Shown piece by piece: positions 31,651 to 45,220 of a stretch of 64,000 nt of DNA. Below the pieces are notes generated by a model. That model was not told the origin of the DNA, did no database searches, and worked only from the letters and a program-made list of their open reading frames with translations. The position numbers and the translations under genes are program-made. Source of the DNA: Neocallimastix lanati (nom. inval.) (lineage: Eukaryota > Neocallimastigomycota > Neocallimastigomycetes > Neocallimastigales > Neocallimastigaceae); contig JACVTC010000010.1 in assembly GCA_016946835.1 (NCBI GenBank), positions 1,007,501-1,071,500 of the forward strand. Direction: 5' to 3'. Numbering within the stretch: position 1 is the stretch's first letter; the number at the start of each line of letters is the position of its first letter.

Positions 31651-33139
31651 GAATTCCTGAAGTAATCTTCAAATTTATTCTTTTAACAGGTAAATATTTT
31701 GAAATCATGAAGATAACTTGATGATAACTTTCAAATAAACCATTTTATTATTATAGTTAACTCTTAGGATGAAGTAATTTCCTATATTAATATAGTGCTT
31801 TTTTTTTTTTTTTTTTTTTTTAACAATTCTATGAATAATTTCTTTACAATTTGATTTTTTTTTCCTACTTAAGAACTCCCATAGTTTACAATTCAAGGTC
31901 ATGAATGAAAATTAAAACAATTATTATCATGGTCAAGACCAAAATGTCTCAGACCTCCATGTATAGTTGACATTTCAAAATAAAAATAAAACTATATTAA
32001 TAGAAAAAAAAATTATTCTAAAAATAACATAAAAAAAGCATAAAACAATTAGAATATGAAATAAGAAAAAATGAAATAAAATAAAATAAAATAAAATAAA
32101 ATTAGAGTCTTCGTTGTAGTCAAAAATTATGTATAAAATCAAGTTTTAATTTTTAATTGTTCTCTCTTGATATCTAAAAATACTTTGGAAATATTAATTA
32201 AAAGAAATTATTTTAAGTGGAACAAATTAATTCCTAAAGGAATATAAAAAGTACCATAATTACTATAACCATCCAAAAAAAAAAAAAAAAAAAAAAAAAA
32301 ATTAAAAATTTAAATGATGATAAATATAATATTATAGTATAATAATTAATTATCAAAATCATTTCATTTTTTTGGATATGAAAATGATCAAAATTATCCC
32401 AATCAATTCATTTCTATTATCAAAATCATTTCATTTCTTGGATATGAAAAAAATGATCCAATTATCGAATGTTGTTTTAAAACATGAATAATTCATACAT
32501 AAAAAAATAGTAAAATGCATGAAAAGGATGAAAATAAAGGGAAAAAAGAAAAAAAAAAAAAAGATACATTAACACTGTTCATTAAAAAAAAATTTTTTTT
32601 AAAATTTATTAAATACTCATTTACAAATAAAATCGATTACATACAACTGCAATAAGCAATTGTATCAAAAATATTCATTACAGCAAGATTGTCTTCCCTC
32701 AATGAACCCCACAGAAACATGTACGTCCCTAAGGGATAAAAAAAAAAAAAAAGTCCTATGGAGATTTAAACACAAGTTATTGGATTCAACGTAAAAATAT
32801 AAGTAAATAAATATATAAATAAAAAAAGGAAACAAGCAAGAAAAAAAGAATAATGAAAATATAATATATAATAATAAATAAAGTTATTAATAAAAAAAAA
32901 TATTTAATAATAGTAATAACTACAATAACAATAATTATTATTATCATAATTATTATTATTATTATTCTCAATTTTTTTTTTTTTTTTTTATAATATTATT
33001 AAAATTATATTCATTTATTTATTTATTTATCTACTTATATATTACTTTTTATTTTTTTTATTTTTTTTTTCATATCTCTAACACATTTTATTATTATTAT
33101 TATTATTTTAGTTTTGTTTTGTTTTATTTATTTATAGTC
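31651..33139. other. Possible LINE 5' region, then intergenic
   Basis: 31651-31980 has mixed composition continuous with the LINE and may be its 5' part (the 65-codon piece MTLNCKLWEFLSRKKKSNC is not recognised). 32349-32460 is a tandem duplication of about 69 bases (ATCAAAATCATTTCATTT...TTGGATATGAAAA). An unassigned island lies at 32636-32735 (ATGAACCCCACAGAAACATG). The remainder is homopolymer and TA-rich. Confidence 0.5.
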
Positions 33140-33338
33140 TTATATAAAATGATTCTTTGGAGTAATATCATAATGTTTTTCTAAGTAATCAAGAATACCG
33201 GGTATAGATGTTAATACATTAAAAGCTCTTTTTTCTTCAAAATAATAATAATAATAATAATTAATTGAAGAATGAAAAAATGGAAAAATATATTAATGTA
33301 TAGTTGATTAATAATTAAATAAATAGATAAATAAAATG

Positions 33339-33379
<41 letters not shown>

Positions 33380-33731
33380 AATTTATTAAAAAATTACTTA
33401 TTAAAAGAATGAATATCTAAGATAAAAATAAAAAAATAAAATATTTTTCCTTTTCATATTTTTTTATATACATTAAATATATTTATTTAATAATAACATT
33501 TCTTTCTTTAAAAAAAAATAACTTTTTAATTTAATTATTATTTAACCATATTTTATGTCTTACCTGTTTTTCCCATGACACTGTCTAACATATACATTAA
33601 ATGATGATGGAAAATAAATGTATTTGTTCCATAGGCTAAAGAATTATATAAAAATTGTTCAACACATTCCTTAGGGGTATATTCATAACCAGCAAATAAA
33701 GCTGAAACCGTATAAAAAAAATATAAAAAAT

Positions 33732-33762
<31 letters not shown>

Positions 33763-33866
33763 TATTAATATAAAACATTTATTAATTATATATATATATA
33801 TATATAATAATTTTTATTTCATTATTTTATTTTAATTATAAATTAATAATAAAAATTCATTATTAT

Positions 33867-33910
<44 letters not shown>

Positions 33911-35246
33911 CTGGATTCATTAAAAGACCTCTTCCGGCCATTACACCATCAATACCAGTTTCAGCTATATATTTATCGGCATCCTTTAAACTAAATATAC
34001 TTCCATTACCTAAAACCGGTACAGAAACTGTTTCTTTAATCTAGTGATTGTGTTTTTTAAAATAATAAATCAAAAATTATAGTCATTGAAAAAAAAAAAA
34101 AAAAAAAAAAGGCATTATTAAATTAATATAGAAAATATAAAAAAAAAAAAATAAAATAAAATAAAATTAATTAATTATTATAAATAATATTTAATTACTA
34201 TAAAAAATAAAAAATAAAAATAAAATATATATATATTAATACCAATTTAATAGTTTCCCAATCGCATGGTTCAGTACTTTTTTGTTTTTTAGTTCTACCA
34301 TGAACAGTAATGAAATCTACTCCGGAGCTTTCCACCTTTTGAATATAATCAATAGTTTTTTTAATATCTGGTAATATTCTTACTTTTACTGAACATGGTA
34401 TATTCACTCTGCCTTTAACCTTTTATACAAAAACAAATTAATAATAATAATAATAATAATATAATGTTAAAATATTGATGATATAGCAATTTATTATTAT
34501 TATTATTATTATTAATTATTATTAATTCAATTTTAATAATAAATTATTATCAACTCTATTATATTTTTATCCTTATTTTTTATATTTATTTTTATTTCTA
34601 TTTTTTATTTTCTATTTTTATTTTCTATTTTTAATTTTTATTTTTTTTTTTTTTTTTTTATAAACTATAAAATAATGTACATACTTGTTTAACCATATCT
34701 CTAACTAATTCGGGATAATCCATTAAATAAGCACCGATATGTTCATGAATAGCCCATTTTTGAGGACAACCACAGTTTAAATCCACACCATTAGCATATC
34801 TTTTTTTTTTTATTGTTATTTATTATAATTTTTTAATAATAGAATTTTTATATTTATAATTGAAAATATATTTAAAATATAAAAAGATATAAATATACAA
34901 ATATAAATAAATAAACATTATATATATTAGATAATAGATAAATATATATAAATATATAGATATATGTATATTAACGAATAAAAATTACAAATAAAAATAT
35001 TAATTAGAATAGGTATATTATTATAGCTTTCAAAATCATATTTTCTTTATAATTAGTATTTTTGTTTTTATTTTTGATTTTTCTTTTAAGTGTTTTTATA
35101 AATTTACATTTATATATATTAAATTTACAAATTATATCAAATTATATAAATATATTTTTTTTTCTTTACTTTGCAACCATTTCTGCAGCATCAGCAAAAT
35201 CTTTTCCATTGGTAGCAGCAAATTGAACAACAACTGGAACATCACC

Positions 35247-35325
<79 letters not shown>

Positions 35326-35330
35326 CTTTA

Positions 35331-35371
<41 letters not shown>

Positions 35372-35817
35372 TTATCCTATTATTTTTATTTATTTATTTA
35401 TATTTTTAATAATAAATGAAAAAATGAAATTTCCATTCAATTGTTAAAAATTTAATCATATAATTTAAAAATTCCAATAATCATTTTATAAATATATATA
35501 AATTGTATATTATAAAATTTAAAATTTAAATAGTAATTATAACCATATAAGAAAAAAAAAAAAAAAAAAAAATTACCTAGTGAAGTTCTAAATTCATTAT
35601 CTCTTCCTTCGCTTGAATTTCTAAAAACATCAGCTAAAATCATGGGAGTATAGGCTACCGTTACTCCATAGCTTCTTACTAACTGTCTAAAGGATAATTT
35701 TGAATAACGAACCATAGGTGCTAAAGCATATATTGGTTTTTTTTCTTCTTTAGCTAATGAAAATATTTTCATTAAGGATTCTCTAGGTTGTTCCGGATTA
35801 TCTAATACACATGCCAT
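33140..35817 (-). CDS. DUS4: tRNA-dihydrouridine synthase, Dus4 type
   Basis: Reduces uridine to dihydrouridine in the tRNA D-loop (positions 20a/20b for Dus4) with FMN and NAD(P)H. Seven exons: 35817-35577, 35245-35170, 34799-34685, 34419-34243, 34040-33911, 33701-33564 and 33234-33140. They sum to 972 nt, 323 residues, close to human DUS4L. Motifs in order: YALAPMVRYSKLSFRQLVR (FMN/N-terminal strand), PVVVQFAATN, VDLNCGCPQKWAIHEHIGAY with the catalytic Cys, VKVRILPDIKKTIDYIQKVE, GVDFITVHGRTKKQ, PVLGNGSIFSLKDADKYI and GIDGVMAGRGLLMNPALFAG. The start is the first ATG (MACVLDNPEQPRESL). It ends EKHYDITPKNHFI. All key residues are present, so it should be functional. Confidence 0.93.
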
Positions 35818-36140
35818 TTTTATTTTTTTTATTTTTATTTCTTTTTACTGAATATCCAATTTATACTATTATAATATTTCTTTATGTCAAAAAAATAGTA
35901 ATTCTTTATATATTTTACAATTATTATGATTAATCTTATTTTAGTCCCTGATGTTGATAATTGTTATTTTTAATTTTTTTTTTTTTTTTTTATTAATAAA
36001 TGTATTATACTTTTCTTTATTTTTATAATGATAATATATATATATATATATATTAGATAACAGATTTTTAAAATAAAAATAAAACTTATAACTTTAAATT
36101 AATTTCCAATGAATTTTTTATTATTATTTTTTATTGGGTT

Positions 36141-36171
<31 letters not shown>

Positions 36172-37249
36172 TATAAAGTATTTCTATATAATTAAAATAT
36201 AATTTAATAAAAAAAAAAAAAAATTCCATAAAGAACTAAATTTTATTATTTATTGTTAAAAAAAGGTTAAAATCTCTTTTACTAAATTAAATAAGTTGAT
36301 TTTACTTTTATGATCAGTATAAAGGGAATATATTTATTTAAATTATGATTGGATAATTAATTATTTTTTAATATGATTTAATTAAATATAAAATACAAAT
36401 TAAAAATACAAATAACAAAATAAAAAAAAATAACCTTAAAATATGCTCTTTTTTAAATTATTATAAATAAAAATATTCGAGTTAAAAAAAAAAAAAACAT
36501 ATTCATATATACACATGATTCCTTAATAATTTAACAAGATAGATATAGATATAGATATAGATATATTTTTTTTTTCTTAATTTTATTTATTTTATTTTAT
36601 TTTATTTTATTTTATATTATATTATATTATAAAAAAAGTAAAAAGAAAAAATAAAAAAAAGAAAAAAACAAGAATAAAATAAAAACAATAAAAATTTTAA
36701 TTAATATATATTAAATATTAAATAATAAAAAAAACATAATAATAATAATAATAATTAAAAATTAAAATGTATATTTATATAATATTTATTGATATAAATA
36801 TAATAATATTATTATAAAAAAAAAAAAAAGTTATTAGAAAAAAAAAAAATTATAAATATATTATTGAAATAAAAAGTATATAAAATATAAATTTATTAAT
36901 ATTATAATTATTATTTAAATTGAGAAATAAATAATGACAATAAAGTATAAAAAAATTTTAGAAAAAGTAAAAAATATATATATATTATATTCCTTTTTTT
37001 TTTTTTTTTTTTTCTTTTCAACATTTTCTTATACAATAAAATTTGTCATTCTTTTTTTATTCCTGATAATAAAAAATATATATATAGTTTAAATATTATA
37101 ATACGTATGTTTGTGTTTGATTGTTTGCTTTATATATGTTCTGTGATATAATTAAAATATTATATTATATATAAATTTTTATTTTTATTTTTATTTTATT
37201 TATATATATATATGTTGTTATTATTATTATTTATTTAAATTAAACTAAA
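35818..37249. other. Intergenic, no gene seen
   Basis: Shared region between the DUS4 start and the NUP155 stop, both on the minus strand. It has TA tracts (36031-36053, 36154-36173), an (ATAGAT)n run near 36538-36565 and a TTTTA run near 36587-36630. It must contain the DUS4 promoter and NUP155 3' signals, but none can be picked out. Confidence 0.6.
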
Positions 37250-38035
37250 TTAATAAAAATCCCTAATGTACTTTTGAATATTCTTTAATTCTTCATCTAT
37301 GCTTGAATTTGAACATTGCATAATATATTTTGATAATGCTTCATCAACAAGTTTTATTGGTATATCACTAATTAAATGATATATATAAATTATAATGTTA
37401 TGAAAAATATATATATTAAGCATATATTGATAATTTTAATATAATATTTTTAAAATATTATATTGTTAACATAATAATAATAATAATTTAATACATATAT
37501 ATTTTTTTTAAATTACTAATATAAAAGCTACAACTTACTTTCTATTTTCATTCTTTAACCATTCCTTAATTAATATAGCAATATTTTCAATTAAGAAGTT
37601 TATACCAACTTCAGAATGCCATGGAGAGTTCTAATAATTATTAATAATAAAATACATACATTATATTATATTAATATTAATAATATGTATTATCAATAAA
37701 ATAAAATTAATATATATATATATAACTATAACAGAATGTGAAATTTACTCTCTTTTCATATATTTCATTAAATACTTCAAATAAAGCAAGATAGGTGACA
37801 CCAATTTCACGCATTATATTAATAACCCACCCTCTTTCTATTACTTTCATTTCTTGATATTCTAAATTCTCTAACATATTACATAATACATCTAATATAA
37901 TAGATTAGTTTTATAAAGATATAAATATATTATATATATGTTTATATACATAATATTTAATAATATTTTTATAAATAAATAAAATTTATTAACATCAATA
38001 AATAAATTTAAATAATTTAATTAAAAAAAAAAAAA

Positions 38036-38081
<46 letters not shown>

Positions 38082-38337
38082 TAAATTAAATTAAAATAAT
38101 TACATAGTGGGAATACATCTTCATTTGGATAGAATTTCTTTCCTAAACGAATGATAATATTTGATATAATATCGAATTTTTGGTGAACATCAGCTTCAAT
38201 ATCTGCTTTGTAGGCTATAATTTTTTAAATAAAAATATAAAATATTATAATTTTTAGTACATATTTTATTATTACTACTACTATTATTATTATTATTTAT
38301 TTATTTATTTATTTATTCATTTATTTATTTATTTATC

Positions 38338-38371
<34 letters not shown>

Positions 38372-38669
38372 TGTTGTTGTTGATGTTGTTATTGTTGTTG
38401 TCGTTGTTGTTATTGTTATTATCTTATTAATAAAATAAACTTACTATTATTAATTATGGCATTCCAAGTAGATTCAATTAACTGTGGATCCTTATATCCT
38501 GAAGTATAGAAAATTAATAATTCTTCTTCATGTAATCCTAATGGGTGAGCATATTGGTTATATAACTGCAATAAAATAAATTTAATTTTAAATATATTAC
38601 GGTTAATATATTTTATATTCACAAATATAATTATATATAATATGTAGAATTTAAAAACAATTACAAATA

Positions 38670-38713
<44 letters not shown>

Positions 38714-38897
38714 TATATATATATTTAAATTTTACTTGTGAAATATCCATTAATTTGCTATTTAATTCCTTTAAACAATGTTCAACTAATTCTTTATTTT
38801 CTTTTGGAATACTTTGAATTTTTCTGAAAATAACGGATTGAACTTGGGCAACCTATAAAATACAATTAATACAATTTTTTTTTTTTTTTTTAAAAAA

Positions 38898-38931
<34 letters not shown>

Positions 38932-41900
38932 TATATATATATTATTTAAAAATAAATAAATTATCATTTATTATTTTTCACTAAAAAAAATTTTTTTTTT
39001 CTAGTTTTTGATTTTATTGTTTTTGAAATAATAAAAAAATATATATATATATATTTTTTACCTCAAGTTTTTCTTCTAGATCTAACAAGTAAATACTTGT
39101 ATCCTTATTATTAGAGGCATATCCCTTAGCATGTGTGACAGCCAATGATAAATATTCCAATCTTTGTTGTAAATCAATATCAAATTGATCTGTCTCAGCT
39201 AATTGTTCTAAGATCTTTGCTGCCTTAATTAATTGTTTATTTCTAACATAATATCTCCATAAAAGATTGACCTTTTCTAAGTTTGGATTTGGGTTCTTTA
39301 CTAAGAATTCTTCTAAGAATGGAGTATTGAATTCTAATAATTGATCAATAGAACCTTGTTCAATAAGCCATTGGTAAATATGATAATGGAATAATAGATC
39401 TTGTGAATTTAAAATCTTTTCTTTAGCCTTACTTTGACTGAGAAGAATTGCTTCCGTAGCAGCAGATCCTGGTTGTCTATTAATTGAAGCATTGGCAGCA
39501 GCAATATTGGCAGCTTCTAAACCATTAAAGGCTAAAGCATAACAGTATTTTCTTTTCTTTAAAATATCAATACGATAATCATTTTCTGGTACATTTTCAT
39601 CATAACACGACTTCGCAAGATCAGATGGATCCCATTCTTGAGCACAAGTTAACGCAAGATCAATAATACCATGGTAATAATTAACTGATTTAAAGCTTTC
39701 AACAATACTAGTAAGCTTTTCTTGATCAATTTGAGCAGCAACCTTTTTAAAGAATTTTAAGGATTCATTCAAAAGTTTTTCCTTTTCTATTTGGTTTTGA
39801 GTATTCTTAGCCTTTTGTAAATATTCAACAGCACGATAGAAAATGACATCATCAGCAGTACAGAATAATGGACAATTTTGTTGTAATAAATCACTTAATA
39901 CATCAATACCAATATGTTCATCAATCTGTTTATTAATTAATTCAGCAACAATATTTCTGGCAACAGCACGTCCCTTTGGAGTACAAACTAAATTTTCAAA
40001 AGTAAGTTCAGATATTTCATTTTGAGTTTGTTCTGGTAAGTTCTGAATAATACCAGAAAAATCGTAATCAAATAATAACAATAAGAAAGAAATGGCTTGA
40101 ATACAATTTTCTAATAATTGATGTAAAGCATAAAGAGATTGCTTTTCAGCTTGGAAAGCGTCAGCTTCTAACTTTTCTTGGTATGAAGCAGCTCTTAAAG
40201 TTTCATCTGTTGGATGTGGTAATGACGAAAATTGTGGATTTTCAATAAAGAATTGATTTAATGAACTTAAATTCTTTTGAACTGAAAGTAAATTTTGATC
40301 TGTGAAACTAATTTCTTGCTTCTTTTTATTACCCTTATTGACCTTCCTAGTAATATTTTGCTTCCAAATTGAACGTAATAAGCGAGTAAGATAAAGAACT
40401 AGACCATTATGCTTACCACTGAATACGGGTTCTGGAATAGTTAATGGTCTACCAACATCACTAATAGCATCATTTCTAAATGGTCTACCTGCGAAGGTTG
40501 GATAGCCACCAAATTCAAAGAAACATCTCTTGGCTGCATCAATGACTGGAATAGATGGTGCAATACTTAAATAAGATGGTAATCCTGGTGTAGAGTTAGA
40601 AGCATATGGATGACCGCAAGTAATTGCTAAACACATAGCACAAGCTTGTTCTGGAGTATAAAAATCAAAGAATGAACGAATAGAATTTGGATCTTCATTA
40701 TAATTTTCCAATAAACTGTTAAGATAATCGATTGGACGTTGTTGAGCTAAAACTGTAACACCAGAATTAGTTAAAACTAAGAAATGTCTAACTGGGAAGA
40801 AATGTTGACTCACTAATTCATTACATATTAAATCTACATCATCATTATTTTTATTATCTAATAATTTAGCAGTAAATGTACTTGGAACTTCTGCAATTGC
40901 CCAAGTTTTTCCTTCAATTGGAATAGTGGATACTAATTCAGAAAAACCTTGTTCCTATTTTAACAAATCGAATTAATTCATATAAATCATATATATATAT
41001 AAATGTAATATCATAAATAGTATAAATAGTATATAATAAAATATATAAACATATTTAAATGAAAATAAATATATATATATATATATCGTTTATAATTTAC
41101 AACATAGTTAAAATAACGATATTATTAATATTACATATTATTTAAAAACAAATATAATAAAATAAATATATATATTTATAAAATTATATAAATATATATT
41201 AAAAAAACAAATTATAATTTGTATTAATAAATCATTATTATATAATTTCATTGATTTAAATTTTAATATTAACAAACATTAATATATATATTGTTATTTT
41301 TAATTAATATATTAAAATAAATAATATATATTTATTTGTAAAATATATTTAATTAATTATATTATAATATATATGAAACTTTAAAATGTATTATATATTA
41401 TATTTTTTTTTTTTTTGTAAACTTACATGAATAACAGATGGCATGTATGGAGCCATTCCTATTAATACATCCATTTCTTCACTGACAGCGTTACTAGCAA
41501 GGAATACACCACCTGAGTAATCAGCAATATGAATTGACATTTGAGGATTACTTATTCTTTGATAATAACCATTACTTGTTTCTTGGTTAATTATTGGTGG
41601 TGTTCTAACATGAATTAATCTAAAGTAATCTGGTGGAGCATTAACTCTATTACGGAAAGGCATATAAGACTGAACTGGTGACGACCCTGAAAAATATAAT
41701 CTTAATCCTATTTTATAATATAAATATATATATAGTTGAAAATTATTAATTTTCATCGATTTTTTAAATAAAAAAAATAGATTATTGAAGAATTAATCAT
41801 ATTAATAAAAAAATTTACCTGTTGAAGTTACAGCAACTAAATTTAATATTTTAGATTCAAGTGGTAAAATAGTATGTATTGAAATAATTTGGAAATTCTT

Positions 41901-42065
41901 TGGATCAACAAATTCTGATGAAATGTCTGAAGTTTGTCTACATAAATCAGTTAATTTAAATAACCTTTGAAAATCATTCATATTTTCACCTAAATAAATA
42001 ACCTATATTATTATTAAGGATTAATTTACATAATATTGAGATTTAATTAATATTAATTATTTCAT

Positions 42066-42106
<41 letters not shown>

Positions 42107-43005
42107 ATATCATTGAATAATTATATATTTACTTCAATATTTGATTTATTAGTTAAAGTATATAATAAATGTCGAATTTCATCAACAGCAATGCTTATGA
42201 TACGTTCTTTCGTAATTAATAATGCATAATATATATATTAAGTTTATATAAAAATAATAATAATAAAATTTAATAAAATAATTCTTTTAACTTTAATAAA
42301 TTTTTATTCAATAATTTATCATTATACCGTCTTGATTTAACTTTAAGAATGTTGGAATTAAATTCGTATATGTATTTGATGACCTATTAATTTTTCTACA
42401 TTTTCTTGTAAACCATCCATCTGCAGCCTTTTAAATTTAAATGAAATTAAAATTAATTTAACAATATATTTGTGAAAAGAAATTTTAATTTTTCTCTGTT
42501 TTTTTTTCAATCTAAAATGATTGTAATTATAACTTTAATTTTAATTTTGTTTTTAATATTTTATAATTAATAATTACTTGATATTGAAGTTCATATAAGT
42601 CACCATTATTACCACACATAAATATTCTACCATTAGAAGTTCCAATAATTGAAGTCATACTAACATTATCAGATGGAATGCTCATATGAGTTAAATATAA
42701 TGTTAATTCACTTCTTGGATTATGTGGTTCATCAAAAGCAACACCTAAAAAAATAATTTCTATTGGGGTTGCTAATAAAATAATATATTCGATGCCATCG
42801 ACAAAAACACCTTTATATAAATATATTTATTAATATCTTTACCTAAAATGGAAAAAATATATATATATATATATATATTTACCTGGTATTGGCTTGACCA
42901 AACCAACACTAACAATAACTTGTTCTTGACCTTCAAAAACGTAAAAATCGGATCTAAATCATTATATTTTTTTAATAAAAAATAAAAAATAAAATATAAA
43001 AATAA

Positions 43006-43036
<31 letters not shown>

Positions 43037-43774
43037 ATAACAAATAAAAAAATAAATAAGAAGAATAATAATTTGAATTAAAATTTCAAGATTTTATCTA
43101 AATTAACATTTTTGAAACGTACCCATCTTCAAAATTCCATAAAAATAATCTATGATCTATAGTTATCCATGCCCTATTAATTTCAGGGAATAAACCCATA
43201 AAACATTTGCATTGAAGTGCTTTTAAAAAATATATATATATGTATTATTATTAAAAAATGAAATTAATGTTTAAACTATTATTGAAATTTTATATTTATA
43301 AAAGAGAGGAACATATATATTACAATCATATTGTTCAAAAAGTGCATCAGGAAGTGTTATAGTACGCTTTTTATATATAATTTGTCTATCACCAAAATAT
43401 GAATCAGGTGGATTAACTGTACGAGTAAAAACAATATTATTTTACATCAATAAAATTTTTAAAAATGAATAATTGATTCAGATTTGACATTTTTACATTT
43501 TAATTAATAATAATAAACATGACATTTTATTTAAATTTAAATTTAATTAAAATATATCTTCCATATATTTTCCTCAATAAAATTTCTTTTTTTTTTTTTT
43601 TTTTTTTTTTTTTGAGAATGAATGATGAATTTTAAAATTAAATAAGATTTCAAACAAACCTAAAATACTCTCTGAAGATTTATGAGCTAATTTCAAGTCC
43701 TCTGTTAATGCATTATCTATATGTGAGCAAGAACTCTTTAACAAATCTAATGAAGTTGGTATTGATGTCATCAT
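37250..43774 (-). CDS. NUP155: Nucleoporin Nup155 (yeast Nup157/Nup170 family)
   Basis: Inner-ring scaffold subunit of the nuclear pore complex. Sixteen exons: 43774-43660, 43416-43324, 43219-43123, 42953-42883, 42810-42578, 42427-42328, 42206-42133, 42002-41819, 41686-41427, 40954-39062, 38852-38736, 38565-38445, 38214-38104, 37891-37749, 37630-37539 and 37367-37250. They sum to 3822 nt, 1273 residues. The N-terminal beta-propeller shows family words: [31 protein letters not shown] then [57 protein letters not shown] and [12 protein letters not shown]. The C-terminal alpha-solenoid follows in one 1.9-kb exon and seven short ones. The first ATG pair ([13 protein letters not shown]) is used. 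It is slightly shorter than human NUP155. No defect seen. Confidence 0.95.
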
Positions 43775-44608
43775 ATTTGAATATGATTGTATATATATAT
43801 ATTTTTCTTTTTTTTTTTGCTTTTGTTTTTACTTTTGCTTTTGTTTTTGTTTTTTGATTAGACGAATAATTTTAACTTTGAAAGTTTGTTCTTTTTTTAT
43901 ATTTTACTAATTGAATAAAAAAAAAAAAGAAAAAAGAAAAAGAACTAAATATGAATTTTACTTTAAAATGTGTTTATATTTATATATTTGAACATATAAA
44001 GTAATCATATATATATGTTCATATATATATGTACATATATATACATATAAGTATATTTTATATTTCATTGATATATATAAAATTATATTTATAAATAAAA
44101 TAAAATAAAATAAAATAAATGAAAATAAAATATAAAATATTTGTTAGTTAAAAAAATCAATATTTTAATTAAATATAATCTAATTTTCAAAATATATAAT
44201 ACCAATTTTCATTTTTATTTAATTTTATTAATTGATAATAAAAAAAAAAAAAAATAAAATAAAATAAAATATATTTGCAGCATACAAAAAAAAAAAATTA
44301 AAAAAGAAAGTAGAGCCGTAATAAATATTAACAATTATACGAATTCTAAAAGATTTTTAATAGAATTATAATTTAATTTGGTTATTGATGTATCATAATA
44401 ATAACTTTCGTCTTACTATGTAATATAAAATTGAGAAGAAAAAGAAAAAAAAAAAAAAAAAAAAAAATTGATATGATATGATTGAATTTTTATTATATAA
44501 ATTTTTTTTTAATAAATATATAGTCTTTCATCTCGTACATTAAGTATTTATTTTTTGTTCAAATTATTTGTATACTATTAATAAATTTCTATATAAAAAA
44601 TGTATTTA
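43775..44608. other. Upstream flank of NUP155, no gene seen
   Basis: A TTTTGCTTTTG-type run at 43818-43853, TA/CATATA tracts near 43985-44060 and A runs. Any promoter is unrecognisable. Confidence 0.6.
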
Positions 44609-44724
44609 ATGTGGCAATAAATATTGACATATATTTAGTATTGCCACATATATTTTGCATTATTGTACAAAATGTACCATATGGAAATCTTTAAAATTTT
44701 GGCACGAGCTGCGACAAAATTTAA
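44609..44724. repeat. Pair of inverted repeats (hairpins) in AT-rich desert
   Basis: Arms ATGTGGCAATA (44609-44619) and TATTGCCACAT (44639-44649) are a perfect 11-base inverted repeat around a 19-base loop. Close by, AAATTTTG (44694-44701) and CAAAATTT (44715-44722) flank GCACGAGCTGCGA. Both could fold. The GC-richer loop of the second stands out from its surroundings. Possible remnant of a small inverted-repeat element. Confidence 0.5.
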
Positions 44725-44949
44725 AATTTTTTTTTAAATTATATATATAGTTTAAACTGGTCAATAAATAATTCTATGGATTAATTATATACTCTAAATA
44801 TCAATAAATAGATATAGTTTAAATTAGATTATTAAGTTACATATTATAATTAGTTATAAATGAAAAAAAAAAAAAGTATAAATGATCAATATTTATTTAC
44901 ATTTAAATATACCATAAATATTTTTCATATTTAACTATACATAAAACCA

Positions 44950-45177
44950 ATTTCAATGAATATTATTAGAGTAGTTATTCCTCACTTGATGATGGTTCAT
45001 GAAATCACTGAAAAGAAGCCCATCATATAAAACGGCGTAAAGAGAATATCTCTCATATTAGCTTTGCTTAGAGAAAGGTCCGTATCAACGCCAAAACAGT
45101 ATGGTAAAGAATTCAATGAAAGAAGTCTAATACATTTAAGGGAGAGACTGGAAGCCCTATTGTTCTGTTAATCCCAG

Positions 45178-45218
<41 letters not shown>
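44950..45218 (+). repeat. Dispersed poly(A)-tailed repeat R1, copy B
   Basis: Matches R1 copy A in opposite orientation and ends in 38 A (45181-45218). Frame 45037-45171 is open for 44 codons and ends KEFNERSLIHLRERLEALL just before the tail. Copy A carries a related peptide (KESNESLIHLRERALLI), with third-base changes and one 3-base indel, suggesting once-coding sequence. A 14-base direct repeat CATATTTAACTATA flanks the block at 44926-44939 and 45258-45271. Confidence 0.65.
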
Positions 45219-45220
<2 letters not shown>

